Of a stretch of 64,000 nucleotides of DNA, positions 44,909-54,347 are shown in pieces. Location of the stretch: positions 62,001-126,000 of the forward strand of contig JAJFKC010000038.1 of assembly GCA_021773435.1 (NCBI GenBank). The letters are read 5' to 3'. A program made the position numbers and the translations under genes. How positions within the stretch are numbered: position 1 is the stretch's first letter; every line of letters starts with the position of its first letter. This stretch comes from Porticoccaceae bacterium (GTDB lineage: Bacteria; Pseudomonadota; Gammaproteobacteria; Pseudomonadales; Porticoccaceae). The notes beneath the pieces were generated by a model, which ran no database searches, had not been told where the DNA came from, and was given only the letters and a program-made list of their open reading frames with translations.

Positions 44909-46006
44909 TCAGGCAACTTCGCTATCGGGCCGGGCCTCTTCCTGCCATTTTCTGAGTTCTGGCAATACCTCTCTGCCAATTAATCGCATACTGCCCTCAA
45001 CCAGATCAAAAGGCATGCCACCGTAACTGACGATAGAATTCCATTCGTAATCACCAATTACCCCCCGTCGCGCTTCAAGCTGATCCAGGATTTGTTGCGG
45101 TGTCCCCCAGGCCTGATGAGATATGTAGTCTTCCACCGCCTCTTCGAGACCCAGAGAATTCAGAAACTCAGCGGATTTACCATAGGCCTCGTAACCCTTA
45201 ATCTCTTTGTGATAATCCTCCATAAACTCATAATGCTGGAGAATGGAAAGATAGTTTACGGCCAGATATTTACGCGCACGTTCCTCTGCTTTGCCAGCAT
45301 CTTTGTCGCAGTAGCAAAAATCCAGCAACACAGGTGGCAGCGCTGGTCGATTATGTTGTTTAGAAAACGCTTCACGATAGCGTTCGATATTTGGCAGGTG
45401 CATTGCCATATCAAATTGTACGAAGCACATCATTCGAGAACCCAACTCACCCATTACCTGGGCAGATTCCGGTGACATAGCGACACCGTAAAGTCGATCT
45501 TTGGCATTTTGTGGTGGCCGCGGTTTAATCTCGGTACGCACCTGCGGGAAATGGGGACCATCGCCCTCGATAAAACCAGTCTCGAGCGCTTTTATAATCA
45601 TCCTGGCGGATTCGTCAAAGCGCGAACGAGTTTCATCCATGGGAATATCGAAAGCGTCGTATTCCTTGCGCGCCAGACCGCGACCAAAGCCAATAAGATA
45701 TCTGCCATTGGTCATGGCATCGATGGTGGCAATTTTCTCAACCAGGCGAACTGGCTGTGTCCACCAGGGCAAAATAATGGCGGCGCTACCCAGCATGATA
45801 TTTTTAGTTCGAGCGGCAAGCCAGGTAAGCACCTGGATATTATCTACAGCCATAGAATAGGCATCAAAGTGATGTTCCGCACACCAGATGGAATCGTAAC
45901 CGATTTCTTCAGCTAGCTCGGCGACACGCATTTCTTCGCGAATCATTTCTGCATCTGATAAATTTTCATGGTGATTTGCAAGCATCATCATATACCCGAT
46001 TTTCAT
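44909..46006 (-). CDS. LLM-class flavin-dependent oxidoreductase (luciferase alpha-like)
   Basis: Encodes 365 residues. MKIGYMMMLANHHENLSDAE starts the barrel; YDSIWCAEHHFDAYSMAVDN and PVRLVEKIATIDAMTNGRYL, then GFGRGLARKEYDAFDIP, are the signatures of bacterial luciferase-type FMN monooxygenases. The HHF motif fits the alkanal monooxygenase-like branch better than the F420 branch. Start has GAGG at a good spacing. First gene of the LLM-SDR-LLM run; substrate unknown. Confidence 0.84.
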   Translation of the reverse strand: MKIGYMMMLANHHENLSDAEMIREEMRVAELAEEIGYDSIWCAEHHFDAYSMAVDNIQVLTWLAARTKNIMLGSAAIILPWWTQPVRLVEKIATIDAMTNGRYLIGFGRGLARKEYDAFDIPMDETRSRFDESARMIIKALETGFIEGDGPHFPQVRTEIKPRPPQNAKDRLYGVAMSPESAQVMGELGSRMMCFVQFDMAMHLPNIERYREAFSKQHNRPALPPVLLDFCYCDKDAGKAEERARKYLAVNYLSILQHYEFMEDYHKEIKGYEAYGKSAEFLNSLGLEEAVEDYISHQAWGTPQQILDQLEARRGVIGDYEWNSIVSYGGMPFDLVEGSMRLIGREVLPELRKWQEEARPDSEVA

Positions 46007-46109
46007 AGCACTGCCTCTTGTTTAATTGACGAATAATTATCTGGATTGCCTGGATAGTGCTTGATTGACAGGTAGAAAGATACCGAGCAAGCCAAAGTAG
46101 AACAATGCT

Positions 46110-47432
46110 CTACCGACTATGTTCAGATAACTTGCCACCCAGATGACGACGAAAAATTTGTTCGAGACGATCCGACTGCTTAATCTCTTTTAGCCAGTGA
46201 TTTACATATGTCTGTAGAGCAATATCCTGAGGCATTAAAAACGCCTTCTCTGCGCGGCTTAACAGTTGACCAGGCATCGTCCCGCAAAGCGCCGCTTGAA
46301 TTACTTCCTGAATTTTCACCTCGATAGCATCAGTGATCATTACGTCTGCTTGTTTATTAATGATTTGCTCAAAGATCGTAGTGTTATCTGGGTGAATAAT
46401 AATCTGCGCAACTTTAATGTTTTTTCGCACATACTTTTCATTGGTGCCACCAGGGTTAACGATAACGCGAACGCCCGGCCTGTCGATGTCGGTTAAACTG
46501 CCAAATCTTTCCCGCGCGTCGCAACGAGAAATGGGGGTCTTCCCGCCAACGGAGTAATGATCAGAAAAAAATGCTGTACGTTGTCGAGCCAGCGTGTTGG
46601 TAATGCCACTCATACCAATATCAAACCGATCTGCGGCGAGATCGGCCATTAGCGTTGGCCAGGAAGTTGCAACAAGCTTCAGTTCTACACCAAGACTCGA
46701 GGCCAGATCATTAGCAAGATCGATATCAACACCGGCGTATCCACCCGTCTCCGACGCTACAAAACTAAAGGGCTGGTAGTCGCCAGTCGTGCCAACTCTA
46801 AGCACACCGCTTTGCTTAATTTTTGCCAGCTGATCCACAGACGCTTCATCTTGTCTCTTTATCATCACCAGGGCTTCCAGCAACTGCTGCTTATTGGCCG
46901 ATGATACAAAGCGGTTATTGATTGTCTGCTTAGCTTTGCTGAAATTTTTTCCGAACTGCTGGCGATCTTGTAGCTCCGGCAAGGCCAAAGATATTTGCCG
47001 GATAAGCTGGTCACCCAGGATTATAAGTTTTGGTCGAATCTCAGCGTTTAGATCAGTAATGCCAGCCTCTTTAGAAAGATCGGCATCCTGTTCAGCCCAG
47101 TATTCAATCCAGCCCTGCTGGACTACCTTCGCCACCTTAATTTGCAGGCGAAAAAATGTTTCCACGGAAGCTGGATTAAGCTGATATTGTCCAGCGCTTG
47201 CCATTGCCTTCCGCAGCACCACTGTTTCACGATGTTCATTTTCAATCTCGATGCCGTTTGCAAACTTGTAGGCTGCCACGTCTTTCATTAACGCCAGGCG
47301 TTCATTAACCAGCAGGAACAAACCATCAAGCTCAGAACTTGCGGCTTCTACCCGTGGCATCACAACGCACAGGCAAATCGCCAACATATGTAGTTTTAAA
47401 AATAACAATGATTTCAGACTTAGATAAACCAT
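46110..47432 (-). CDS. Periplasmic chorismate mutase (AroQ-gamma) fused to cyclohexadienyl dehydratase (PheC-like)
   Basis: Encodes 440 residues. Signal peptide at 1-30 (LAICLCVVMPRVEA). Residues 32-190 fit the secreted AroQ-gamma chorismate mutase: VNERLALMKDVAAYKFANGI with Arg45 and Lys56, then EIENEHRETVVL with Arg68-Glu69. From about 208, SGVLRVGTTGDYQPFSF, TSWPTLMADLAADRFDIGMS, KTPISRCDARERF and RVIVNPGGTNEKYVRK match cyclohexadienyl dehydratase PheC, a solute-binding-protein fold. Together chorismate would go to prephenate and then phenylpyruvate in the periplasm. Alternative: an amino acid binding protein with a relict mutase domain. The gene is isolated among catabolic genes. Confidence 0.82.
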   Translation of the reverse strand: MVYLSLKSLLFLKLHMLAICLCVVMPRVEAASSELDGLFLLVNERLALMKDVAAYKFANGIEIENEHRETVVLRKAMASAGQYQLNPASVETFFRLQIKVAKVVQQGWIEYWAEQDADLSKEAGITDLNAEIRPKLIILGDQLIRQISLALPELQDRQQFGKNFSKAKQTINNRFVSSANKQQLLEALVMIKRQDEASVDQLAKIKQSGVLRVGTTGDYQPFSFVASETGGYAGVDIDLANDLASSLGVELKLVATSWPTLMADLAADRFDIGMSGITNTLARQRTAFFSDHYSVGGKTPISRCDARERFGSLTDIDRPGVRVIVNPGGTNEKYVRKNIKVAQIIIHPDNTTIFEQIINKQADVMITDAIEVKIQEVIQAALCGTMPGQLLSRAEKAFLMPQDIALQTYVNHWLKEIKQSDRLEQIFRRHLGGKLSEHSR

Positions 47433-47498
47433 AATTTGGTGACAATTTGGACATCGATATATAGGTTATATACAGGTACGTGTAAAAATACAGGTGCC

Positions 47499-47525
47499 TA
47501 TAAAAAAGCCACCCCGAAGGTGGCT
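47499..47525 (-). terminator. Intrinsic terminator of the third BVMO gene
   Basis: AGCCACC (47507-47513) and GGTGGCT (47519-47525) form a stem with loop CCGAA; on the minus strand it is followed by TTTTTTATA. About 60 bases beyond the stop at 47588. Confidence 0.8.
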
Positions 47526-47587
47526 ATTAGATACGAAAGAGACAATCTTAACGAATGGGTACTAAAGCAAAAGCACCCGTCCCATTT

Positions 47588-49150
47588 TTATTTGGCTTTA
47601 AAACTGTAATTACTCATCCGAAAGAAACAGCTAGTCAGCCAGGCTTCGAGGCTAGTCGTGGGCCTGATAAAAGGGCTGTCACCGTGACGGTCGATATAGT
47701 AGCTGTTGGATGCACCACAGTTACCAAACTGGAAGATGGTATTTTTAGCGCGCTTTTGTATCTTCTCAAAGTTCTTGTCGTTGGCGGCCTGCTTCACTTC
47801 TATATAGTTGGCATTGCGTTTTTCAGCGGCTTTCAAACAACGCACTAAATGCCGTGTCTGGGTTTCAATCATGCCGAAGTAAGAGGCGGAACAAACACTG
47901 TATGGCCCCATAATCATAAAGAAGTTGGGGAATTGTGGCACGGTCGCGCCTTCGAAGGCCTGGTAACGGTTTTCTTCCCAGTAATCACTAATTTCCAGGC
48001 CGTTTAAGCCGTGCACCCGAAAGGTCGGCACGCTGCCTTTCTGAAAAACCTGAAAACCAGTGCCGCAAATCAGCGTATCGATTTCACGCTCGGCGCCATC
48101 GCTGGTGACGATGCCATTTTCAGTGACACGCACAATCGGGTCGGTGACTAACTCGACATTTTCCTCATTGAAAACAGGGTAGAACTTATTGGTAAAACTG
48201 GGGCGTTTACAACCGAAGTCATATTTTGGAATCAGTTTTTCCTGAATTTCAGGATCATTCACCTGGGCTCGAACATGCTTGATGGCGTATTTTTCAAAGC
48301 CACTTATCATCCACGATAACTGCTTGTTGAATACCAGACCGTTGACCATGATGGTGTCGGTCATTATCTGCATTAAGGTGCGAGCCGTGCGCTGCAAACC
48401 GGGTATATATTTGAAGCCATTTTGCAGCCACTTCGGAATCGGCATATCTTTTTTCGGCATTAACCATATCGGTGTACGTTGATAGACATCGAGACTTTCT
48501 AACTGGGGCAGAATTTCGGGAATCACCTGGATGGCCGTGGCACCCGTGCCAATAAAGCCAACCCGCTCGCCGTTTAAATCATGACTATGATCCCAGCGAC
48601 CGGTATGCATCTTTTTACCTTTAAAATCTTCAATGCCCTCTATATCAGGCAATTTTGGTAAGGTTAGATAGCCAGTTGCACTGACGATATATCTTGAAGT
48701 AAAGGTTCTGCCGTCTTCGGTGTGGGTGGTCCAGACATTATGGACTTCGTCATAAAGCGTTTCGGTCACCGCGCAGTTGTAGCGAAGGTGGGCTTTAACG
48801 CCGTATTTTTTGGTGCAATGCTCTGCGTAGGCTTTTAGTTCCGGGCCAGGCGCATAAAGATTGGACCAGTTGGGGTTTTGCTCAAAGCCGTAAGAGTAGC
48901 TCAGCGTAGGTACATCCACCGCCAGGCCAGGATAGCTATTATCCCGCCAGGTACCGCCGACGCCATCGCCCTTTTCGAGAATAATAAAATCCCCAAAACC
49001 TTTTTTAAGCAACTTAATGCCCGCGCCAATACCTGAAAATCCGCAACCAATGATAACGATATCGTGATCGATCACCGGCGCCGATGCCTGGTTCTCAAAA
49101 TGATCCGCTGTTGATTGAACCGCTGTTGATTGAACCGCCGCTAGAGCCAC
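47588..49150 (-). CDS. Flavin-containing monooxygenase, Baeyer-Villiger type (third copy)
   Basis: Encodes 520 residues. FAD motif GCGFSGIGAG (about 35-44), GDGVGGTWRDNSYPG, BVMO fingerprint FKGKKMHTGRW, NADPH motif GTGATAIQVIPE and PKLPDIEGIEDFKGK. It lacks the 100-residue N-terminal extension of the two copies at 7.6 and 13.3 kb and belongs to a separate, shorter BVMO clade. The N-terminus contains a 9-residue-scale duplication (VQSTAVQSTA). Divergent in role from the neighbouring aroQ-pheC fusion; more likely linked to the 49-56 kb catabolic genes. Confidence 0.88.
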   Translation of the reverse strand: MALAAVQSTAVQSTADHFENQASAPVIDHDIVIIGCGFSGIGAGIKLLKKGFGDFIILEKGDGVGGTWRDNSYPGLAVDVPTLSYSYGFEQNPNWSNLYAPGPELKAYAEHCTKKYGVKAHLRYNCAVTETLYDEVHNVWTTHTEDGRTFTSRYIVSATGYLTLPKLPDIEGIEDFKGKKMHTGRWDHSHDLNGERVGFIGTGATAIQVIPEILPQLESLDVYQRTPIWLMPKKDMPIPKWLQNGFKYIPGLQRTARTLMQIMTDTIMVNGLVFNKQLSWMISGFEKYAIKHVRAQVNDPEIQEKLIPKYDFGCKRPSFTNKFYPVFNEENVELVTDPIVRVTENGIVTSDGAEREIDTLICGTGFQVFQKGSVPTFRVHGLNGLEISDYWEENRYQAFEGATVPQFPNFFMIMGPYSVCSASYFGMIETQTRHLVRCLKAAEKRNANYIEVKQAANDKNFEKIQKRAKNTIFQFGNCGASNSYYIDRHGDSPFIRPTTSLEAWLTSCFFRMSNYSFKAK

Positions 49151-49431
49151 TTAATTTCTCCTACTGTAATTTGGCTGTATGAGCCAAGCTGTTGACTTAA
49201 ATTTAGGTGAGGAAATCTACGCTGGGCGCAGCGCAGTGTCAAATAGACAAATGCCCTTAACGAACTGGCTAGCAAGGCTTTATTCAGTTTATGTTAGAGG
49301 ACTCTGGTGTTTTATTACTTTTGCCGCTACCGAGGTATTCCAGCGCTGTAGCATAGTAACTTCTCCTGGCAGCCTTAGGCCGTTTATTGATGGCAACAAC
49401 ATACATTGACGACGACTTTCTTTCTTTAGGC

Positions 49432-50967
49432 TTAATCACCACTTTGGCTTTTAGCCTCAGCGGCATTGGGCATTTTTGCGGGCAATAGTGGCACCATCAA
49501 TACGATAGGGATAATCATGATAGCCAGTAGTAAAAAGGTATCAGATAAACCCATTGTTAGAGACTGCACATTGGTTAACCCCTCCGCAATAGCCCACATC
49601 GCATCGTCACTATCGCCAGCAATTTCCTGTAGGGGCGTAAACGCAGTGTCCTTACCGGGTTTCCAGGGGATCAGCTCTTCAATCAAATGTTGCCGATGAA
49701 AAACCGTGCGACTCTGCCAAATGGTCATGCCAATGGCAATGCCGACGCTGGTTGAAAATATCCGGAAAAAGTTAAAAAAACTGGCCGCTGAGGCAGTTTT
49801 GTCCGGTGGTACGCTGGACAGAGTGATCGCCATCAATGGTGGCCAGAGTAGAGTGAAGCCGACCCCGACTATGACCCTGGCAAATAGCATGGTGTTAAAT
49901 GTCGTCTCTGGGGAGGCCCCGGCCTGTAGATAGATGCCCCAGATTCCGAACACGCAGCCACTGGCCATGAGGTAGCGGAGGTTCCAGTTCGGCATATTTT
50001 TGCCGACGATCATCATGCCAAACACCGGCAGCACGCTGGTGCCTGCCATCACTAAACCCGACCAGGTGGCGGTATAGCCCAGCACTGATTGCATCCAGAT
50101 GGGATAGGGAATCATCGAACCAAAATAGGTGATGTGGAAAAGACAGGCGATGACCGAGGCCATAACAAACACCGGATAGCGGAATAACTCATAATCGATA
50201 ATCGGATGCTTTTCCTTGCGCTCCCAAACATAAAAAGCAATGGCCGAAATTATGGCAATATTGAGCATGGTCCTGATGCCGGGCGATGCTAACCAATCTA
50301 GCTCATGGCCCTTGTCCAGCACCAATTGCAACATGATGACGCCGGTGGCGAGGAATAACATACCGACCCAGTCAACCGGAACTCTGACTGACTGATCATC
50401 GGTATGGCGCATGCTGGTCCAGATCAAAGTAGCTGCAGCAATCCCCAGGGGAATATTGATATAAAAAATCCACGGCCAACCAAAATTATCGGTGATAAAG
50501 CCCCCTATCAGGGGGCCAAGCACAGGCGCTGTCGTCGAAGTAACACTCCACAGGCCAATGGCAAAGCCATGCTTTTCAGGTGGGTAAACGCGCAACACCA
50601 AGGTTTGGGACAGAGGCACAATCAAACCGCTGGTTAAACCTTGCAGCGCGCGAAACAACACCAGGGTTTCGAAATTTGTCGCCAGACCGCAAATGGCTGA
50701 GGTCAGGGAAAACAGCAATACCGACGTCACAAAGGTGCGAATTTCACCATAGCGTTTACTGATCCACGGGCTCATAGGCAGGATTACTGCGAGACACACG
50801 GTGTACGACGTTAAAATCCAGGTGCCCTGGGAAGGCGTCGCGCCGAGACTGCCGGACATAGCTGGCAAGGCCACCACGGCAATAGTCGTGTCGAGCACAT
50901 TCATAAAATTTGCTGAGGTGATGGCGATCGCCGTCAGCAACAAAGGTAGACGTGGTCCGTCGCTCAT
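49432..50967 (-). CDS. MFS transporter, DHA2 (EmrB/QacA) family
   Basis: Encodes 511 residues with about 14 membrane helices. Motif D1-like NVLDTTIAVVALPAM in helix 1 and motif C GPLIGGFITDNFGWPWIFYI in helix 5 define drug:H+ antiporters of the DHA2 group. No membrane-fusion partner (EmrA) is adjacent. It may export a toxic substrate or intermediate of the catabolic genes. Divergently transcribed from the SDR gene at 51272 with a 304-base shared upstream region. Confidence 0.9.
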   Translation of the reverse strand: MSDGPRLPLLLTAIAITSANFMNVLDTTIAVVALPAMSGSLGATPSQGTWILTSYTVCLAVILPMSPWISKRYGEIRTFVTSVLLFSLTSAICGLATNFETLVLFRALQGLTSGLIVPLSQTLVLRVYPPEKHGFAIGLWSVTSTTAPVLGPLIGGFITDNFGWPWIFYINIPLGIAAATLIWTSMRHTDDQSVRVPVDWVGMLFLATGVIMLQLVLDKGHELDWLASPGIRTMLNIAIISAIAFYVWERKEKHPIIDYELFRYPVFVMASVIACLFHITYFGSMIPYPIWMQSVLGYTATWSGLVMAGTSVLPVFGMMIVGKNMPNWNLRYLMASGCVFGIWGIYLQAGASPETTFNTMLFARVIVGVGFTLLWPPLMAITLSSVPPDKTASAASFFNFFRIFSTSVGIAIGMTIWQSRTVFHRQHLIEELIPWKPGKDTAFTPLQEIAGDSDDAMWAIAEGLTNVQSLTMGLSDTFLLLAIMIIPIVLMVPLLPAKMPNAAEAKSQSGD

Positions 50968-51271
50968 TGTGTCTCACTACTTAATATTAGCGGGGATATT
51001 GCATAACGCTGCGTGTCAGGACTTTCGACCTATACTGCTTCGTGTCGGCTCTGTACCTGTTTTTTGCCGGTATGAAATTCCTGGCTGTAATCCCAGCCCC
51101 TCAATTTGCAAATGATCAGAACACACCTTCCCCATCACCGCAATCTAGCTTGCTGAGCTTTTTTATCAAACTGAATAAATCAATCCTGAGCGAAGTACTG
51201 GACTTACGTCATAGTCAGTGGAAGAATCGACCGACTTTTTAACTAATTAAAGTTATAAATGGGAGATAGAA
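50968..51271. promoter_or_regulatory. Shared upstream region of the MFS and SDR genes
   Basis: 304 bases between divergent starts, so both promoters must be here. GGGAG lies 6 bases before the SDR ATG. The sequence is AT-rich at 51150-51260. I found no clear operator; no regulator gene is adjacent. Confidence 0.5.
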
Positions 51272-52027
51272 ATGACAAGTTTAGCTGGGAAAGTAGCGAT
51301 AGTGAGCGGCGGTGCCCGAGGTCAGGGTGCTGCTGAGGCGAGGATTTTTGCCGAGCGTGGTGCCAAGGTAATGATTTGCGATGTGCTTGACGAAGATGGC
51401 ATGAAAACCGCCGCAGATATTGGCGATTCAGCCGCCTACACACATCTCGATGTCACCGACGAAAGTGCCTGGCAGGCGGCGGTGGCTGCCACGGTAGCCA
51501 AGTTTGGCAAACTTACTTCGCTGGTAAATAACGCCGGTATTGCCGATATGAATGCCCTCACAGAAATGTCCGTCGAGCAATATATGAAGACCATTCAGGT
51601 CAATCAGGTTGGTGTGTTTCTAGGTATGAAAAGTGTGGCCGGTGCCATGAAAGAAGCTGGCGGCGGCGCCATCGTTAATATTTCTTCCATCGCGGGCATG
51701 ATGGGTGCTATTGGTGGCATTGCCTATTGTGCGAGTAAATTTGCCGTGCGCGGCATGACCAAGGTGGCGGCACTGGAACTCGGGCCCGATAACATTCGCG
51801 TCAACTCCATCCACCCCGGCGGCATTCTCACTCGCATGCTGACCGACGCTGGCCTGACTTCTGATGGCGCAAACGATATGTTCTCTGCTGCGCCGGTCGG
51901 GCGTATTGGCCAGCCGGAAGAAATGGCAACCCTGGCTGCTTATCTGATATCGGACGACAGCTCCTACTCCAGTGGTTCAGAATTTGTTGCCGATGGCGGG
52001 CTAACGGCTGGTTTTGCCTTGGAATAA
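51272..52027 (+). CDS. Short-chain dehydrogenase/reductase, hydroxysteroid dehydrogenase-like
   Basis: Encodes 251 residues. Nucleotide loop SGGARGQG, aspartate CDVLDEDG after the second strand (NAD preference), NNAG (LVNNAGIAD), catalytic Ser in NISSIAGMMGA, Tyr-x3-Lys in YCASKFA, and SIHPGGILTRM. The GGARGQGAAEAR form is common in 3-alpha/20-beta-hydroxysteroid dehydrogenase-type SDRs. Substrate unknown. Followed by a strong terminator, so it is a single-gene transcript divergent from the MFS exporter. Confidence 0.87.
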   Translation: MTSLAGKVAIVSGGARGQGAAEARIFAERGAKVMICDVLDEDGMKTAADIGDSAAYTHLDVTDESAWQAAVAATVAKFGKLTSLVNNAGIADMNALTEMSVEQYMKTIQVNQVGVFLGMKSVAGAMKEAGGGAIVNISSIAGMMGAIGGIAYCASKFAVRGMTKVAALELGPDNIRVNSIHPGGILTRMLTDAGLTSDGANDMFSAAPVGRIGQPEEMATLAAYLISDDSSYSSGSEFVADGGLTAGFALE

Positions 52028-52043
52028 TTTGCCAGGGCCTAAT

Positions 52044-52094
52044 TCGATAACAGAAGTCGATAACAGAAGTCGATAACAGCAGTCGTAACAAAAG
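52044..52094. repeat. Short tandem repeat after the SDR gene
   Basis: TCGATAACAGAAG (13 bases) is present in three nearly identical copies at 52044, 52057 and 52070, with a fourth degraded copy, directly before the terminator. Confidence 0.7.
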
Positions 52095-52127
52095 GGCATC
52101 GCGTCGTTTCGCCGAGATGCCCTTTTT
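52091..52127 (+). terminator. Intrinsic terminator of the SDR gene
   Basis: AAAGGGCATC and GATGCCCTTT are perfect complements around a 15-base loop and are followed by TT on the plus strand. Confidence 0.8.
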
Positions 52128-52173
52128 ACTATACGTCAAGATAGCCAAGCTGAACTGAGCCAAGCAAGCACTT

Positions 52174-52557
52174 TTATTCGGCGGGTCTGAACACCAGTCT
52201 TCCATCGCCATCGAATTCGGCGGTCAGTGCCATCCCGACTTCCAGATCGGCAAGGTCATCAATAATGACCACGCTAATTAAGCGCGGGCCTTCGGCTAAC
52301 TCGACGGTAGCGATGTTATAAGGCGTAGGCCGATCGGGATCATATTGCTGATGATAAATAACATAAGAATAGAGCGTCGCCTTGCCACTAGCCGTCACCC
52401 AGTTAACATCCGTATCCCAACCCGCTAACGCGGTGCGGGCTGTTAAGCCCATGATCTTGCCGTCCTTAGATTGAGGTATGCGTAATTCGCCAGCCGCAAT
52501 AAAGGCGTCAAAGCTTGCATCAAAATTTACGCGCCCCCGCTGGGCATCGGTGCTCAT
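52174..52557 (-). CDS. DUF35 OB-fold protein without zinc-ribbon cysteines
   Basis: Encodes 127 residues. The OB-fold part is recognisable: ASGKATLYSYVIYHQQYDP, then YNIATVELAEGPRLISVVII and LEVGMALTAEF. Normal DUF35 proteins carry an N-terminal rubredoxin-like zinc ribbon with four Cys; this protein has no Cys at all. It overlaps the thiolase-like gene by 4 bases (ATGA). DUF35 proteins pair with thiolase-superfamily enzymes such as Ltp2 aldolases or acetoacetyl-CoA synthases and help bind CoA substrates. Same role is likely here. Confidence 0.84.
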   Translation of the reverse strand: MSTDAQRGRVNFDASFDAFIAAGELRIPQSKDGKIMGLTARTALAGWDTDVNWVTASGKATLYSYVIYHQQYDPDRPTPYNIATVELAEGPRLISVVIIDDLADLEVGMALTAEFDGDGRLVFRPAE

Positions 52558-53744
52558 GACAGGGTCTCCATAGGACTCATAATCAGTGCGGCGTGATATT
52601 GCAGTCGGCCACCATTGCCGCTAACCAGAATCACTTCGTTATTATCCAGCTGCCGTTCGCCGCCATCTCTGCGCCCCTGAATAATGGCCTCGCTAATGGG
52701 TGTCATACCTTGAAGGTAGTAGCCAGATAACTGGCCACCCCCCGTATTCACCGGCAAGGAACCACCCGGGGAAATATTGCCATCAGCGATAAATGGCCCA
52801 GCCTCGCCAGGTGCGCAAAAGCCGTAGTCCTCTAATGACACCAGACCCACGTAAGAAAAAGCATCATATAACTGGCACATCGAGACATCCTTCGGCGTAA
52901 CACCGGCCATCTCGTAGGCGCCCTTACCGGCCAGCTTGGCACCGCAGGTGGTTTCTCGATCATAACCAGCCAGGCCAGGCATGCCCGCATGGCCCTGACC
53001 CATGCCGTGAATATAGACCGGCGGTTTGTCGCAATCTGTCGCCCGATCAACACTGGTCACCACCACTGCTGCGGCACCGTTAACCGGATAGCAGCAATCA
53101 AACATTCGGAATGGCTCGACAATCAGGCGCGAGGCCAGATAATCGTCCATAGACAGGGGTTTTCGCAAAAATGCCCGGTCATTGAGCATGGCCCACTCTC
53201 GCAGCGCAATGGCATAGCTGCCAAGATGCTCCTGAGTGGTGCCATAAACCGACATGTGTCGTTGCGCTGCCATGGCGTAGCCACCGGTGGCACCGATAAA
53301 TCCGTAGTTTTTCTCCCAGTTTTCAATGCCGGTCAGCGACATATAAAGGGCGAAGGCATCACCGCCGCCGCTGGCGCCACCCTCCCTGGGTGCAAGGGGC
53401 GCATCGGAAAATACGCACACCACCGCCTTGGCCATGCCATGACTAATCGCCATAGTTGCCTGCTGCAGCATTTGCACAGAGCTGGAGCCTTCTGCCTCGA
53501 CTGAATTCATCAGACGCAGATCGTAGAGACCCAGGTCGTCCATAAGTTCAAGGGGCAAATCCTCGAAAGGTGCCAGGGGCGAGCGATTCAACAGCAGACC
53601 ATCGATTTCGGTTTTATCAAGCCCGGAGTCGATTACTGCGGCCCGCACTGCATCGGCAGCTAGCTCCCGCGTCGTGCCAATGGGTTTGCGGGACATCTCG
53701 CTAAAGCCAAGGCCTACGACGGCCGATAACGCCTTATTTGCCAT
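52554..53744 (-). CDS. Thiolase-superfamily protein (SCP-x/Ltp2-like), catalytic Cys absent
   Basis: Encodes 396 residues. The thiolase N-terminal fold is clear (DAVRAAVIDSGLDKTEIDGL), but the nucleophile site reads NSVEAEGSSSVQM (about 80-92), with Ser where condensing thiolases have Cys. The C-terminal site reads NTGGGQLSGYYLQGM without the usual His, and the last Cys loop is SGNGG. These losses are typical of Ltp2-type aldolases, which with a DUF35 partner cleave steroid side-chain CoA intermediates. It is in an operon with the Rieske alpha and beta genes upstream. Confidence 0.84.
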   Translation of the reverse strand: MANKALSAVVGLGFSEMSRKPIGTTRELAADAVRAAVIDSGLDKTEIDGLLLNRSPLAPFEDLPLELMDDLGLYDLRLMNSVEAEGSSSVQMLQQATMAISHGMAKAVVCVFSDAPLAPREGGASGGGDAFALYMSLTGIENWEKNYGFIGATGGYAMAAQRHMSVYGTTQEHLGSYAIALREWAMLNDRAFLRKPLSMDDYLASRLIVEPFRMFDCCYPVNGAAAVVVTSVDRATDCDKPPVYIHGMGQGHAGMPGLAGYDRETTCGAKLAGKGAYEMAGVTPKDVSMCQLYDAFSYVGLVSLEDYGFCAPGEAGPFIADGNISPGGSLPVNTGGGQLSGYYLQGMTPISEAIIQGRRDGGERQLDNNEVILVSGNGGRLQYHAALIMSPMETLS

Positions 53745-53796
53745 TTTTTAATTCCCGAAAATAATCTTGCTCTTGTGCTCGTTAAACTTGGACTCG

Positions 53797-54342
53797 CTAA
53801 ATCAGAAAACCGATGGTGGGCAAAGCTTCATTGCCATTAATCAGCATGACCTTTTTTAAGAACATTTTTAACTCACCGTCTTTGCGTCGGATGCCATGCT
53901 CAACACGGCCCGGCCATACTTCGATATTTTTAGTCGATTGCGCACGCAATTCAAAAAGCACGAAATTGGACAGCACCTTGTACTCCGGGTATTCGGTACC
54001 CTCGCTCACCTCAATCTCGATATTTGAAATCATACGGCGCATGGGTGACACCGGAACCTGCGACCAGCGCTCGCCAGAGTTGAGCTGGGCGATGCGGGTT
54101 TTCACCCGACTGCGATTATCGGCGCTGACCGATACATGCCTGGCAGGATCAAAATCACCCTCACCTCGCGGCACCCAATAAAACATGTCCTCATCGACCA
54201 GGGCTTCCCACTCGGTATACCGGGATTCATCCGCAAATCGGGCCTCTTTGTAGAGAAAGTCCCGTATTTCAGCGTATTCTTCGTAGGCAAGGGTCAAAGG
54301 CTGCTCTCCATAACTAAATGCGTATGTTTTAAAGCGGGACAT
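53797..54342 (-). CDS. Aromatic-ring-hydroxylating dioxygenase, beta subunit
   Basis: Encodes 181 residues. SnoaL-like fold with YEEYAEIRDFLYKEARFADE, then RYTEWEALVDEDMFYWVPRG, SPMRRMISNIEIEV and RVEHGIRRKDGELKMFLKKV; these match the small (beta) subunits of Rieske ring hydroxylases, which are structural in the alpha3-beta3 complex. It begins 5 bases after the alpha subunit stop. No ferredoxin or reductase gene is adjacent, so electron delivery must come from elsewhere. Confidence 0.88.
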   Translation of the reverse strand: MSRFKTYAFSYGEQPLTLAYEEYAEIRDFLYKEARFADESRYTEWEALVDEDMFYWVPRGEGDFDPARHVSVSADNRSRVKTRIAQLNSGERWSQVPVSPMRRMISNIEIEVSEGTEYPEYKVLSNFVLFELRAQSTKNIEVWPGRVEHGIRRKDGELKMFLKKVMLINGNEALPTIGFLI

Positions 54343-54347
54343 GGGCC

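Noticed and set aside
49284-49466. Small basic minus-strand frame after the MFS gene
   Set aside because: Overlaps the MFS 3' end, lacks a ribosome site and resembles no family.
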